Part shown: piece by piece, positions 17,115 through 26,340 of the stretch
Layout of the letters: each line of letters opens with the position of its first letter
Numbering within the stretch: the stretch's first letter is position 1
NCBI RefSeq assembly: GCF_014269205.2
Contig: NZ_JABWRY020000001.1
Coordinates: forward strand, 1,302,001 to 1,366,000
Direction: 5' to 3'
DNA from: Pseudomonas kermanshahensis
Lineage (GTDB): Bacteria > Pseudomonadota > Gammaproteobacteria > Pseudomonadales > Pseudomonadaceae
Length of the DNA: 64,000 bases
The notes under the pieces: model-generated
What the model saw: the letters and a program-made list of their open reading frames with translations, nothing else
The model's database searches: none
Told to the model about the DNA's origin: nothing
Program-made: the position numbers and the translations under genes

Positions 17115-17855
17115 ATGAAAGGGGCAACTGAACTACGGGGCTTGGCAGGGCGGGCGCTGGCATATACCGCTTATGGCTACTTGCGAAAGGTGTCGGGCGC
17201 TGCGTTGGGGTTCAATGGTGAGTGGAAGGACGAGCTGCTGCAAGGCTATGCACTGGGCAATGGGCATCGGTTGTATTGCCCTGCACTTATGCGTTTTTTC
17301 AGCCCGGATGTGTTGAGCCCGTTCGGTAAGGGGGGGGTCAATACTTATTCCTATTGCCAAGGTGATCCGGTCAATCGCTTAGACCCGACTGGTGGAGCAG
17401 GCGTTTCAAAGCGCTCGCCGGGGGGGGCAGAGCGAGTGGCGGTGCACAGGCCTGTAAAAGCGACTAATGATCGAATTTCCCCGGAGTTCAAAAAAGGTCC
17501 CGGCAAGTATCAACTTGCGAGCACTGTTTCGCGTGAAGTCGTTGAATATAGCGGTCCTGGCTTTACCGGAGGCTTCAGTGGTGCGCCTGTGAAGGTACGT
17601 CCCGTAGGGGCGGCAGCAGGCGTACAGTCACAAGGGCCAACTATTGATGAGCTTGGAGAGTATTGGCAGAACTATTGGCACTGGGAACACAGGCCTGGCA
17701 CTAAGCCGATGACTCGGGACCAGATGATTCCCAATCATCAGCGGGCCCAGGGCACTCAGATTGCAGATATCGAGTACGGCATGGCGCTTATCAGGGAGCA
17801 GGAAGCACGCCGGGAAATAGATATTCAGGTGCTGGCATCCTTTGGTCATTGGTAG
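17115..17855 (+). CDS. Orphan Rhs-core protein 2
   Basis: This is a 246-residue protein: a short N-terminus, an Rhs core (YTAYGYLRK, LGFNGEWKDELLQGYALGNG, SPDVLSPFGKGG, GDPVNRLDPTGG, up to about residue 95) and a unique tail. The tail contains REVVEYSGPGFTGG, similar to VVVFSGPVGG in Rhs 3, and ends in a Glu/Arg-rich helix; I recognise no toxin fold. GTG 17064 and ATGs at 17082 and 17094 are in frame, but 17115 gives the same hairpin-to-start distance as Rhs 1 and 3. Two runs of eight G lie in the frame (17330-17337, 17420-17427). No immunity gene is adjacent; the convergent urea transporter follows. Confidence 0.75.
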   Translation: MKGATELRGLAGRALAYTAYGYLRKVSGAALGFNGEWKDELLQGYALGNGHRLYCPALMRFFSPDVLSPFGKGGVNTYSYCQGDPVNRLDPTGGAGVSKRSPGGAERVAVHRPVKATNDRISPEFKKGPGKYQLASTVSREVVEYSGPGFTGGFSGAPVKVRPVGAAAGVQSQGPTIDELGEYWQNYWHWEHRPGTKPMTRDQMIPNHQRAQGTQIADIEYGMALIREQEARREIDIQVLASFGHW

Positions 17856-17901
17856 GGCACAATAGGCTGACAGCGTCCTGCACATTCGATGTGCTCCGCG
17901 T

Positions 17902-18777
17902 TCAGTTATGTAGACGCCAAATATCCCGACGCAGTAAAAGCTGCCAGAAGTGGTTGCCCGAATGCATCAGCCAGCAGGCCAGTACGAACGGCGCTGTAAG
18001 CCCGGCAATGGGCATCAAGTTGAACAGCGGTTGTAGCAACAGTGCCAGGGCAATTGCCAACAACGTCACACAGGGTTTTTCACTCTGGCGGCTGAACGCC
18101 AGTGCCGCCAGCGCTGCGTTGAAGCCGTATAGTCCCATCCAGGCCACCTGCGCCTGGTCGATGAGCAGCGCGACGCCGCCCCCGATGGCAGAGCCGATCA
18201 CGGCCCACATAGCCGCGTAGGGGCTGGCGATGAACATGCCGACGATGATCAGCAGCCCGGCGAATGGATTATCAAGCAGGAAGATCTGGCCGACACCGCG
18301 CGCCAGGGCGTACAGCGGGTTTGGCTCGGCAAAGACAGCCGTCGAGGGTTCAGCGATCAGCAAAGCGCCCCAGCCCAACAGCACGAACGGTGCCGTATAG
18401 GCGATCAGCAACTTGCCACCGCGCTTGCGCCATTGGTGGGTGATGATGCTCGACAGCCCACCGGCTGCGAGGATCAGCGGCGGCATGATCGCTGACCACG
18501 GCAGTACCGCACTGATCAGGATGCCGATCAGTACGCCGTTGTAACAGTACAACCCGGCCTGGCGGTCGGCGCGGTCGTAGCCGCGGCGCTGGGCGGTGAG
18601 CAGGCCTGCAAGGGCGCCGAGCAGGGCGCCCCCAACCAGGTTGGGGGCGGTCAGCAGGATGGCCAGCAGGCAGCACAGGCCGCACAGGGGGTTGCGCAGC
18701 AGCAGCACCTGGCTGAAGCCGTTGAGCAGCGCCGTGGCCCAGTCGGGGCACGGGTTGACGAAATTTTTGGTGTACAT
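17902..18777 (-). CDS. Urea transporter (UT family)
   Basis: This is a 291-residue inner-membrane channel of the UT family. It shows the internal duplication typical of the fold, with two related motifs (GLYCYNGVLIGIL near residue 75 and GLYGFNAALAALAF near 222) and NPLCGLCCLLAILL / NPFAGLLIIVGMFI as the paired helices. It would carry urea, the nitrogen end-product of ureidoglycolate cleavage, which fits the purine genes next door. It lies downstream of pyk on the same strand, separated by a 188 bp gap with a REP pair, so it may have its own promoter. No urease genes are in the window. Confidence 0.9.
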   Translation of the reverse strand: MYTKNFVNPCPDWATALLNGFSQVLLLRNPLCGLCCLLAILLTAPNLVGGALLGALAGLLTAQRRGYDRADRQAGLYCYNGVLIGILISAVLPWSAIMPPLILAAGGLSSIITHQWRKRGGKLLIAYTAPFVLLGWGALLIAEPSTAVFAEPNPLYALARGVGQIFLLDNPFAGLLIIVGMFIASPYAAMWAVIGSAIGGGVALLIDQAQVAWMGLYGFNAALAALAFSRQSEKPCVTLLAIALALLLQPLFNLMPIAGLTAPFVLACWLMHSGNHFWQLLLRRDIWRLHN

Positions 18778-18874
18778 GGGCAGTCAGTGAGGTTGATTGA
18801 AAAGCGGTGGGCCTCTTTGGGCCTCGGTTTTCCGCAGGGTTTTTGACGCTGAGCAAGGGGAGGGCTTTGCCCTC

Positions 18875-18957
18875 CATCGCCGGCAAGCCAGCTCCTACAG
18901 GGACCGCGTACGGCCTGTGGGAGCCGGCTTGCCGGCGAAAGGGGCGCAAAGCGCCCC
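18875..18957. repeat. Paired REP element plus pyk-proximal hairpin
   Basis: Inverted units tcgccggcaagccagctcc and gagccggcttgccggcga are followed by the stem GGGGCGCAAAGCGCCCC just beyond the pyk stop codon. The latter may end the gcl-pyk transcript. Confidence 0.7.
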
Positions 18958-18965
18958 CAGCGGTT

Positions 18966-20381
18966 TCAGACCAAGGTCTCGATCCGCAGCGTATTAGTCG
19001 AACCCGGCTTGCCGAAAGGCACACCGGCGGTGATCAACAGCGTGTCCCCGCGGCTGGCCATGCCTTGCGCCTGGGCAATTTCCAGGGCGGTCGAGCAGAT
19101 TTCGTCAACCTGACGCAGGCGGTCGTTGACCACCGAATGCACACCCCAGGCCACGCTCAGGCGGCGCGCTGTGTTCAGGTTCGGCGTCAGGTTGAGGATC
19201 GGCGCCCGTGGTCGCTCGCGCGCGGCACGCAGCGTCGAGGCGCCCGACTCGCTGTAGTTGACCAGCACCGCCACCGGCAGAATGCCGCTGATACGGCGGA
19301 TCGCGCAGCTGATGGCGTCCGATACGGTGGCTTCGGCTTTGGGCCGGCCAACGTCGAGCTGGGCCTGGTAGTCGGGGCCGTTTTCCACTTGGCGGATGAT
19401 CTTGCTCATCATCTGCACGGCTTCCAACGGGTAGTCACCCGACGCAGTCTCGGCCGACAGCATCACCGCATCAGCACCCTCGGCCACAGCGTTAGCCACG
19501 TCGGTGACCTCGGCGCGGGTGGGCGCAGGCGAGAAGCGCATGGATTCGAGCATCTGCGTGGCCACCACCACCGGTTTACCCAGCTGGCGGCAGGTGCCGA
19601 TGATGCGCTTCTGGATCTGCGGCACGCTTTCGGCGGGTACTTCCACGCCCAGGTCACCGCGGGCCACCATGATCGCGTCTGCCAGTTCGGCGATTGCCTG
19701 CAGCTGTTCGACCGCCGAGGGCTTCTCGATCTTGGCCATCAGGTAAGCACGGTCGCCAATCAGCTGGCGCGCCTCGACGATGTCTTCAGGGCGCTGCACG
19801 AACGACAGGGCCACCCAGTCCACGCCCAGCTCCAGGCCGAAGGCCAGGTCGCGGCGGTCCTTCTCGGTGAGCGGGGAGAGGTCGAGCACCGCTTGCGGCA
19901 CGTTGACGCCCTTGCGGTCGGACAACTCACCGCCGTTCAGCACGGTCGTGTCGATGGCGTCGTCGTGCTTGGCGGTCACGCGCAGGCGCAACTTGCCGTC
20001 ATCGAGCAGCAGGTCCATGCCGGGTTCCAGCGCAGCGATGATCTCTGGGTGCGGCAGGTTGACCCGGCGGCTATCGCCCGGTGCCTTGTCCAAGTCCAGG
20101 CGCAGTGCCTGGCCACGTTGCAGTTGCACCTTGCCTTCAGCAAAACGGCCCACGCGCAGCTTTGGCCCTTGCAGGTCCATGAGGATGCCCAGCGGGTAGT
20201 TCAATTGCTGCTCGACTTCGCGGATCCACTGGTAGCGCAGGGCATGGTCGGCGTGCTCGCCGTGGCTGAAATTGAGGCGGAAGATGTTCACCCCGGCTTC
20301 GACCAGTTGGCGGATGTCGTCGATGCCGTTGATCGCAGGGCCGAGGGTGGCGAGGATTTTGACTTTTTTATCAGGCGTCAT
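18966..20381 (-). CDS. pyk: Pyruvate kinase
   Basis: This 471-residue enzyme converts phosphoenolpyruvate and ADP to pyruvate and ATP. The N-terminal KILATLGPAINGIDDIRQL, FRLNFSHGEHADH, the metal/phosphate segment MVARGDLGVEVP and VATQMLESM followed by PTRAEVTDVANAV and DAVMLSAETASGDYP are all present, so the active site is intact. It is the last gene of the gcl-hyi-glxR-ttuD-pyk operon, and its ATG overlaps the end of ttuD by 4 bp (ATGA), which implies translational coupling. In this setting it finishes the glyoxylate-to-pyruvate route; another pyruvate kinase probably exists elsewhere in the genome. Confidence 0.96.
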   Translation of the reverse strand: MTPDKKVKILATLGPAINGIDDIRQLVEAGVNIFRLNFSHGEHADHALRYQWIREVEQQLNYPLGILMDLQGPKLRVGRFAEGKVQLQRGQALRLDLDKAPGDSRRVNLPHPEIIAALEPGMDLLLDDGKLRLRVTAKHDDAIDTTVLNGGELSDRKGVNVPQAVLDLSPLTEKDRRDLAFGLELGVDWVALSFVQRPEDIVEARQLIGDRAYLMAKIEKPSAVEQLQAIAELADAIMVARGDLGVEVPAESVPQIQKRIIGTCRQLGKPVVVATQMLESMRFSPAPTRAEVTDVANAVAEGADAVMLSAETASGDYPLEAVQMMSKIIRQVENGPDYQAQLDVGRPKAEATVSDAISCAIRRISGILPVAVLVNYSESGASTLRAARERPRAPILNLTPNLNTARRLSVAWGVHSVVNDRLRQVDEICSTALEIAQAQGMASRGDTLLITAGVPFGKPGSTNTLRIETLV

Positions 20382-21652
20382 GATTGCGGAGTCTCGAGGA
20401 TCAGAATGGCGCGGAAGTCGTTGACGTTGGTGCGTGTCGGCTCGGTGACGATCAACGCATCGAGCGCGGCGAAGTAGCCGTAGCCGTTGTTGTTGTCCAG
20501 CTCGTCACTGGCCGACAGGCCCAAGGCTTCGGCGCGGGCATAACTGCAAGGGGTCATGAAGGCGCCAGCGTTTTCTTCGGAGCCATCGATGCCGTCGGTG
20601 TCACCGGCCAGCGCGTACACGCCCGGCAGGCCCTTGAGGTTTTCGGTGAGGCTGAGCAGGAACTCGGCATTGCGCCCGCCGCGGCCGTTGCCGCGTACGG
20701 TGACGGTGGTTTCGCCACCCGACAGGATCACGCACGGTGCCTTGAGGGGCTGGCCGTGCAGAACGATCTGCCGGGCAATGCCAGCATGCACCTTCGCCAC
20801 TTCACGCGACTCGCCTTCCAGGTCGCCCAGAATCAGCGGGCTGAAGCCAGCCTGGCGCGCTTTGACGGCGGCGGCTTCCAGCGACTGCTGGGGCTTGGCG
20901 ATCAGTTGGAAATGGCTGCGGGCCAGAGCCGGGTCATCGGCCTTGACGGTTTCCGAGGCTGGGTTGTTGAGCCAGTCGATGACGGCCTTTGGCGCTTCGA
21001 TGTTGTACCGCTTGAGGATGGCCAAGGCGTCGGCGCGGGTGCTTGGGTCGGCGACGGTGGGGCCGGAGGCGATGACCGTGGCCAGGTCGCCCGGTACATC
21101 GGAAATGGCATAGGTGTAGACCGTGGCCGGCCAGCAGGCCTTGGCCAGGCGGCCACCCTTGATCGCCGAGAGGTGCTTGCGCACGCAGTTCATCTCGCCG
21201 ATGGTGGCGCCGGACTTGAGCAGCGCCTTGTTGATGTGTTGCTTGTCGGCCAGGGTCAGGCCCTCGGCGGGCAGTGCCAGCAGTGCCGAACCACCGCCAG
21301 AGAGCAGGAAGATGACACGGTCGTCTTCGTTCAGGTTGCTGACCAGCTCCAGCACGCGCTTGGCCACGGCCAAGCCGGCGGCATCAGGGACCGGGTGAGC
21401 GGCTTCGACCACCTCGATTTTCTGGCAGTTGGCGCCGTGGCCGTAACGGGTGACGACGAGGCCGGACACTTCGCCCTGCCAGCTTTTCTCGACCACTTCG
21501 GCCATGGCGGCTGCGGCCTTGCCGGCGCCGATGACGATGACCCGGCCGCTACGGTCGGCGGGCAGGTAGGGTTCGAGGACTTGGCGCGGGTGGGCGGCGG
21601 CGATGGCTGTGTCGAACAGCTCGCGAAGAATTTTTTGCGGATCGACCGACAT
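20378..21652 (-). CDS. ttuD: Glycerate 2-kinase / TtuD (MOFRL family)
   Basis: This is a 424-residue protein of the DUF4147-MOFRL family. Older annotation calls it hydroxypyruvate reductase TtuD, but characterised members are glycerate 2-kinases, which fits the position between glxR and pyk. Visible motifs are VIGAGKAAAAMAEVVE near residue 41, the glycine-rich LLSGGGSALLALPAEG, the SGGETTVTVRGNGRGGRNAE nucleotide-site segment and GDTDGIDGSEENAGAF. It would phosphorylate glycerate to 2-phosphoglycerate using ATP. The gap to glxR is 222 bp and holds a REP pair; the downstream pyk start overlaps its stop. Confidence 0.93.
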   Translation of the reverse strand: MSVDPQKILRELFDTAIAAAHPRQVLEPYLPADRSGRVIVIGAGKAAAAMAEVVEKSWQGEVSGLVVTRYGHGANCQKIEVVEAAHPVPDAAGLAVAKRVLELVSNLNEDDRVIFLLSGGGSALLALPAEGLTLADKQHINKALLKSGATIGEMNCVRKHLSAIKGGRLAKACWPATVYTYAISDVPGDLATVIASGPTVADPSTRADALAILKRYNIEAPKAVIDWLNNPASETVKADDPALARSHFQLIAKPQQSLEAAAVKARQAGFSPLILGDLEGESREVAKVHAGIARQIVLHGQPLKAPCVILSGGETTVTVRGNGRGGRNAEFLLSLTENLKGLPGVYALAGDTDGIDGSEENAGAFMTPCSYARAEALGLSASDELDNNNGYGYFAALDALIVTEPTRTNVNDFRAILILETPQS

Positions 21653-21762
21653 GGCAGGCTCCCAAATTATTGTTGTTCTGCAGAATCGAAAACGCCCCTG
21701 GAACTGCCTCCGTGCAGGCCGAACCAGGGGCGGGTGTTGCTCGGTGTTGGGTCAGAGACCCT

Positions 21763-21866
21763 GGGGGCGCTTTGCGCCCCTTTCGCGACACAAGGCCGCT
21801 CCTACCTGAGACCGCGATCCCTGTAGAGCGGCCTTGCGTCGCGAAAGGGCTGCAAAGCAGCCCCCA
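21763..21866. repeat. Paired REP element in the operon
   Basis: The stem gggggcgctttgcgcccc is followed by inverted units tttcgcgacacaaggccgctc and gagcggccttgcgtcgcgaaa. It sits between glxR and ttuD inside the operon, where such elements can stabilise the upstream mRNA. Confidence 0.75.
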
Positions 21867-21874
21867 AATTCAGC

Positions 21875-22768
21875 TTACTTGTCGTCGCGGATCGAGAAGT
21901 TGGCCATGTGCTCCAGGCCTTTGATCAGCGCCGAGTGGTCCCAGTTGCCGCCACCCAGGGCCTGGCAGGTGTTGAACACTTGCTGGGCGTTGGAGGTGTT
22001 GGGCAGGTTGATGCCCAGTTCCTTGGCGCCTTGCAGGGCCAGGTTCAGGTCCTTCTGGTGCAGGTTGATGCGGAAGCCTGGGTCGAAGGTGCCTTTGATC
22101 ATGCGCTCGGCGTGCACTTCGAGGATTTTCGACGAAGCGAAGCCACCCATCAGTGCTTCACGAACCTTGGCTGGGTCGGCGCCGTTCTTGGCGGCGAACA
22201 GCAGGGCTTCGGCAACCGCCTGGATGTTCAGCGCAACGATGATCTGGTTGGCCACCTTGGCGGTCTGGCCGTCGCCGTTGCCACCCACGCGGGTGATGTT
22301 CTTGCCCATGGCTTCGAACAGCGGCAGGGCGCGCTCGAAGGCCTTCGGGCAGCCACCGACCATGATGCTCAGGGTCGCGGCCTTGGCGCCGACTTCACCG
22401 CCGGACACCGGGGCGTCCAGGTAGGCGGCGCCGGTGGCTTTGATCTTCTCGGCGAAGGCTTTGGTAGCGGTCGGCGAGATCGAGCTCATGTCGATCACGA
22501 CCTTGTTCGGGCCGACACCTTCGGCCACGCCGTTCTCACCGAACAGGACGGCTTCCACCTGCGGGGTGTCGGGGACCATGACGATGATGAATTCAGCTTC
22601 CTGGGCCACTTCTTTCGGGTTGGCCAGGGCCACCGCGCCAGCGGCGATCAGGTCGGCCGGGGCGGCGTCGTGGTGGGTGGAAACGAACAGGCTGTGACCT
22701 GCTTTTTGCAGGTTCTGAGCCATGGGCTTGCCCATGATGCCGGTGCCGATAAAGCCGATTTTAGCCAT
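21875..22768 (-). CDS. glxR: Tartronate semialdehyde reductase
   Basis: This 297-residue enzyme of the beta-hydroxyacid dehydrogenase family reduces 2-hydroxy-3-oxopropionate to D-glycerate with NAD(P)H. The Rossmann motif GFIGTGIMGKPMAQNLQKAG is at the N-terminus, the substrate motif DAPVSGGEVGAKAATLSIMV follows near residue 118, and the catalytic Lys lies in GQTAKVANQIIVALN. Third gene of the gcl operon, 91 bp downstream of hyi with a REP pair between them. It takes the tartronate semialdehyde made by Gcl and passes glycerate to TtuD. Confidence 0.95.
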   Translation of the reverse strand: MAKIGFIGTGIMGKPMAQNLQKAGHSLFVSTHHDAAPADLIAAGAVALANPKEVAQEAEFIIVMVPDTPQVEAVLFGENGVAEGVGPNKVVIDMSSISPTATKAFAEKIKATGAAYLDAPVSGGEVGAKAATLSIMVGGCPKAFERALPLFEAMGKNITRVGGNGDGQTAKVANQIIVALNIQAVAEALLFAAKNGADPAKVREALMGGFASSKILEVHAERMIKGTFDPGFRINLHQKDLNLALQGAKELGINLPNTSNAQQVFNTCQALGGGNWDHSALIKGLEHMANFSIRDDK

Positions 22769-22822
22769 GATAAATGTGCCTCTTTATAGTTGTTGATACC
22801 TAATCGCGGGGCTGCCACAAAA

Positions 22823-22917
22823 CCCTGTGGGAGCGGGCTTGCCCCGCGAATGCGGTCGGTCAGGCAATGGAGGTGTCTTTGCGGGCGCTTTCGCGGGACA
22901 AGCCCGCTCCCACATGG
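22823..22917. repeat. Paired REP element overlapping the hyi 3' end
   Basis: Units cctgtgggagcgggcttgcc and gggacaagcccgctcccac are inverted. The right half lies inside the hyi reading frame and supplies its last ~18 codons and the stop codon. Confidence 0.8.
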
Positions 22918-23684
22918 GTCTTCAGCCAGCCCAGGCCCGCTTCAGTGGTGGTCAGCGGCTTGTACTCTGCGCCCACCCAACCCTGGTAGCCGATGCGGTC
23001 CAGGTGCTCGAACAGGAAGCGGTAGTTGATCTCGCCGGTGCCTGGCTCGTTGCGGCCTGGGTTGTCGGCCAGTTGGATGTGGTTGATCAGTTTCAGGTTG
23101 GCTTCCATCGTGCGAGCCAGGTCACCTTCCATGATCTGCATGTGGTAGATGTCGTACTGCAGGAACAGGTTGTCGCTGCCGACTTCGGCCTGGATTTCCA
23201 AGGCTTGCTTCGTGGTATTCAGGTAGAAGCCTGGGATGTCGCGGGTGTTGATCATTTCCATGACCAGGCGGATGCCGGCGGCTTTCAGTTTTTCGGCGGC
23301 AAACTTCAGGTTGTCGACGAAGGTCTTGCGCACGTCGGCGCATTGCAGGCCTTGCGGGCGGATGCCGGCCAGGGCGTTGACCTGGGTGTTGCCAAGGACC
23401 TTGGCGTATTCGATGGCCTTGTCGACACCGGCGCGGAACTCTTCAACGCGGTCGGGGTGGCAGGTGATGCCACGCTCGCCTTTGGCCCAGTCGCCGGCCG
23501 GCAGGTTGAACAGCACCTGGGTCAGGCCGTGCGCATCGAGCTGCTGCTTGATTTCAGCGGCGCTGAAATCGTACGGGAAGAGGTATTCGACGCCGCTGAA
23601 ACCAGCATCGGCGGCGGCCTTGAAGCGGGCCAGGAAGTCCTGTTCGGTGAACAGCATGGACAGGTTGGCAGCGAAGCGAGGCAT
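22860..23684 (-). CDS. hyi: Hydroxypyruvate isomerase
   Basis: This is a TIM-barrel isomerase that interconverts hydroxypyruvate and tartronate semialdehyde. MPRFAANLSMLFTEQDFLARF, GVEYLFPYDFSAAEIKQQL, MEMINTRDIPGFYLNTT, LQYDIYHMQIMEGDLA and GEINYRFLFEHLD carry the metal-binding acids and His of the family. The family is usually about 258-260 residues and ends soon after GLGWLKTH; this protein has 274, and the extra tail (HVGAGLSRESARKDTSIA) is encoded by a REP element that has replaced the normal stop. Second gene of the operon, 54 bp after gcl. Confidence 0.94.
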   Translation of the reverse strand: MPRFAANLSMLFTEQDFLARFKAAADAGFSGVEYLFPYDFSAAEIKQQLDAHGLTQVLFNLPAGDWAKGERGITCHPDRVEEFRAGVDKAIEYAKVLGNTQVNALAGIRPQGLQCADVRKTFVDNLKFAAEKLKAAGIRLVMEMINTRDIPGFYLNTTKQALEIQAEVGSDNLFLQYDIYHMQIMEGDLARTMEANLKLINHIQLADNPGRNEPGTGEINYRFLFEHLDRIGYQGWVGAEYKPLTTTEAGLGWLKTHVGAGLSRESARKDTSIA

Positions 23685-23738
23685 GAGTTGTCTCCTTGCG
23701 ATGAAGGCCCCCAGGGCATGCCTGGGGGCGTCAGGCGA

Positions 23739-25514
23739 TCAGTCCAGCATCGAGATGGCGGTTGGCGCGTCGTTACCGACCAGGGCCAGGTCTTCGAACT
23801 CGTTGACCGCGTTGATCTCGGTGCCCATGGAAATGTTGGTCACACGCTCGAGAATCACTTCAACCACCACCGGCACGCGGAACTCTTCGGCCATCTTCTG
23901 CGCCTTGAGCAGGGCAGGGGCGATCTCGCCTGGCTCGAATACGCGGATGGCCTTGCAGCCCAGGCCTTCGACCACGGCGACGTGATCGACACCGTAGCTG
24001 GCGGCGTCGCTGGAGTTGATGTTCTCGAACGCCAGTTGTACACAGTAATCCATGTCGAAGCCACGCTGCGCCTGACGGATCAGGCCGAGGTAGGCGTTGT
24101 TCACCAGCACGTGGACGTACGGCAGGTTGAACTGCGCGCCGACTGCCAGCTCTTCGATCATGAACTGGAAGTCATAGTCACCCGACAGGGCGACCACTTT
24201 GCGCGATGGGTCGGCCTTGACCACGCCCAGTGCGGCAGGGATGGTCCAGCCCAGCGGGCCGGCCTGGCCGCAGTTGATCCAGTGACGTGGCTTGTACACG
24301 TGCAGGAACTGCGCGCCGGCGATCTGCGACAGGCCGATGGTGCTGACGTAGGTGGTGTCCTTGCCGAACACCTGGTTCATCTCTTCATACACGCGCTGCG
24401 GCTTGACCGGCACGTTGTCGAAGTGGGTCTTGCGCTGCAGGGTGGCCTTGCGCTCCTGGCAGTCTTCCAGCCAGGCCTTGCGGCACTTGAGCTTGCCAGC
24501 GGCTTTCCACTCGCGGGCCACTTCGAGGAACACATCCAGCGCCTTGCCAGCGTCCGACACGATACCCAGGTCTGGGGTGAATACGCGGCCGATCTGGGTC
24601 GGTTCGATGTCCACATGCACGAACTTGCGGCCTTCGGTGTAGACGTCGACGGAGCCGGTGTGGCGGTTGGCCCAACGGTTACCGATGCCGAACACCAGGT
24701 CGGATTTGAGCAGGGTGGCGTTGCCGTAGCGGTGCGACGTCTGCAGGCCGACCATGCCGACCATCAGGGCGTGGTCGTCCGGGATGGTGCCCCAGCCCAT
24801 CAGGGTCGGGATGACCGGTACACCGGTCAGTTCAGCGAACTCGACCAGCTTGTCGCTGGCGTCGGCGTTGATGATGCCGCCGCCTGCAACCAGCAGTGGG
24901 CGCTCGGCGTCATTAAGCATTGCCAGGGCTTTTTCGGCCTGTACGCGGGTGGCGGATGGCTTGTTGACGGCCAGCGGCTCGTAGGCGTCGATGTCGAATT
25001 CGATTTCAGCCATCTGCACGTCGAACGGCAGGTCGATCAGCACAGGGCCTGGGCGGCCGGTGCGCATTTCATAGAAGGCCTTCTGGAACGCGTAAGGCAC
25101 TTGGCCTGGCTCCAGCACGGTGGTCGCCCACTTGGTCACCGGCTTGACGATGCTGGTGATGTCGACGGCCTGGAAGTCTTCTTTGTGCAGGCGTGCACGC
25201 GGGGCCTGGCCAGTGATGCAGAGAATTGGGATGGAGTCGGCCGACGCACTGTACAGGCCGGTGACCATGTCGGTGCCGGCAGGGCCGGAAGTGCCGATGC
25301 ACACGCCGATGTTGCCTGGGTTGGCACGGGTGTAGCCCTCGGCCATGTGCGAGGCACCTTCAACGTGGCGAGCGAGGACGTGATCGATGCCACCGACTTT
25401 TTTCAGGGCCGAGTACAGCGGGTTGATGGCAGCCCCTGGGATGCCGAACGCGGTATCTACACCTTCACGGCGCATGACCAGAACGGCTGCATCGATTGCT
25501 CTCATTTTGCTCAT
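23739..25514 (-). CDS. gcl: Glyoxylate carboligase
   Basis: This 591-residue ThDP- and FAD-dependent enzyme condenses two glyoxylates into tartronate semialdehyde and CO2. It follows the acetohydroxyacid-synthase layout: Pyr domain ([16 protein letters not shown]), central FAD-type domain and PP domain with the ThDP/Mg motif [14 protein letters not shown] and NNAYLGLI. Val51 replaces the usual catalytic Glu (ARHVEG), the hallmark of Gcl. First gene of the operon that ends at pyk. A TTGTATACAA palindrome sits only 25 bp before its ATG, where a bound protein would block transcription or translation start. Confidence 0.97.
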   Translation of the reverse strand: MSKMRAIDAAVLVMRREGVDTAFGIPGAAINPLYSALKKVGGIDHVLARHVEGASHMAEGYTRANPGNIGVCIGTSGPAGTDMVTGLYSASADSIPILCITGQAPRARLHKEDFQAVDITSIVKPVTKWATTVLEPGQVPYAFQKAFYEMRTGRPGPVLIDLPFDVQMAEIEFDIDAYEPLAVNKPSATRVQAEKALAMLNDAERPLLVAGGGIINADASDKLVEFAELTGVPVIPTLMGWGTIPDDHALMVGMVGLQTSHRYGNATLLKSDLVFGIGNRWANRHTGSVDVYTEGRKFVHVDIEPTQIGRVFTPDLGIVSDAGKALDVFLEVAREWKAAGKLKCRKAWLEDCQERKATLQRKTHFDNVPVKPQRVYEEMNQVFGKDTTYVSTIGLSQIAGAQFLHVYKPRHWINCGQAGPLGWTIPAALGVVKADPSRKVVALSGDYDFQFMIEELAVGAQFNLPYVHVLVNNAYLGLIRQAQRGFDMDYCVQLAFENINSSDAASYGVDHVAVVEGLGCKAIRVFEPGEIAPALLKAQKMAEEFRVPVVVEVILERVTNISMGTEINAVNEFEDLALVGNDAPTAISMLD

Positions 25515-25539
25515 GGGTTGTGCCTCATCGATTTTGTAA

Positions 25540-25549
25540 TTGTATACAA
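25540..25549. promoter_or_regulatory. TTGTATACAA operator at gcl
   Basis: This perfect palindrome begins 25 bp upstream of the gcl start codon. A second copy at 25680 lies toward the divergent gene, so one factor could control both directions. Confidence 0.65.
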
Positions 25550-25679
25550 CTTGCTGTGCGACAGAGTGTATTCACGCCTGTGGGCTTAGGTCAATGGATT
25601 TTCATCGGGGAGAATGGCTTTCGTCGGAGCGCCCGTGAAAACGGCGTTCTGTCGGATCGAGTACGATCGTTTTAAAATA

Positions 25680-25689
25680 TTGTATACAA
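25680..25689. promoter_or_regulatory. TTGTATACAA operator at the GlcG-like gene
   Basis: This perfect palindrome, flanked by further A/T symmetry (aatat ... aaatatc), lies 82 bp before the ATG at 25772 in the gcl-divergent region. Confidence 0.65.
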
Positions 25690-25771
25690 AAATATCTTCT
25701 GTTGTGTTCTATTTGCGCTATTGGTTTTCAACTGCCCTTAGGGCTTCTCACAACAAGAAGAGGACCTTTTC

Positions 25772-26212
25772 ATGAACGTTCTGAACCTGAAAGTCGCGGT
25801 AAGCCTGGTCAATGCTGCGCTGGCGGCAGGCCGCCAGATCAACGCTGCGCCGTTGACTGTGGCGGTGCTGGATGCGGGCGGGCACTTGCTGGCGCTGCAG
25901 CGCGAGGATGGCGCTAGCCTGATTCGGCCGGAAGTGGCCACCGGTAAGGCCTGGGGGGCAATTGCCCTGGGCAAGGGCTCACGCTTGTTGGCGCTGGATG
26001 CGCAGCAACGGCCGGCGTTTTTTGCCGCGTTGAATGGGCTGGGGGAGCGGCCGGTGGTGCCGGCACCGGGGGGTGTGCTGATTCGTGATCAGGACGGCAA
26101 GGTGCTGGGTGCGGTGGGGATCAGCGGGGATACGTCGGATATCGACGAGCAATGCGCAATCAGTGCGATCGAGGAAGTTGGGTTGAAGGCGGATGCGGGG
26201 GTGGCTGCGTAA
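25772..26212 (+). CDS. GlcG/HbpS-family protein
   Basis: This is a 146-residue protein of the GlcG/HbpS (heme-degrading-domain) family: VAVLDAGGHLLALQREDGA and the Gly-rich APGGVLIRDQDGKVLGAVGISG segment are typical. In E. coli glcG sits among glycolate genes, but its biochemical role is not established. Here it is divergent from gcl and shares the TTGTATACAA operators, which ties it to glyoxylate metabolism by context only. No signal peptide is seen. The ATG at 25772 has an AGAAGAGGA-type ribosome site upstream. A paired REP element follows the stop. Confidence 0.85.
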   Translation: MNVLNLKVAVSLVNAALAAGRQINAAPLTVAVLDAGGHLLALQREDGASLIRPEVATGKAWGAIALGKGSRLLALDAQQRPAFFAALNGLGERPVVPAPGGVLIRDQDGKVLGAVGISGDTSDIDEQCAISAIEEVGLKADAGVAA

Positions 26213-26224
26213 GGCTTTAGATTG

Positions 26225-26331
26225 CTGGGGCCGCTTTACGGCCCAATCGCGACGCAAGGCCGCTCCTACAAGGGACCGCGTAACCCCTGTAGGAGCGGCC
26301 TTGTGTCGCGATGGGCTGCAAGGCAGCCCCA
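26225..26331. repeat. Paired REP element
   Basis: Inverted units ggggccgctttacggcccaa ... caaggccgctcctac and gtaggagcggccttg ... gggctgcaaggcagcccc lie between the convergent GlcG-like and TetR genes. Confidence 0.75.
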
Positions 26332-26340
26332 CTGGCCCTG

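Noticed and set aside
22827..25589. A very long open frame on the plus strand opposite gcl and hyi
   Set aside because: It mirrors the codon structure of two clear enzymes on the other strand; GC-rich Pseudomonas DNA often leaves the antisense frame open. The same applies to long antisense frames over pyk, ttuD, the permeases and xdhB.
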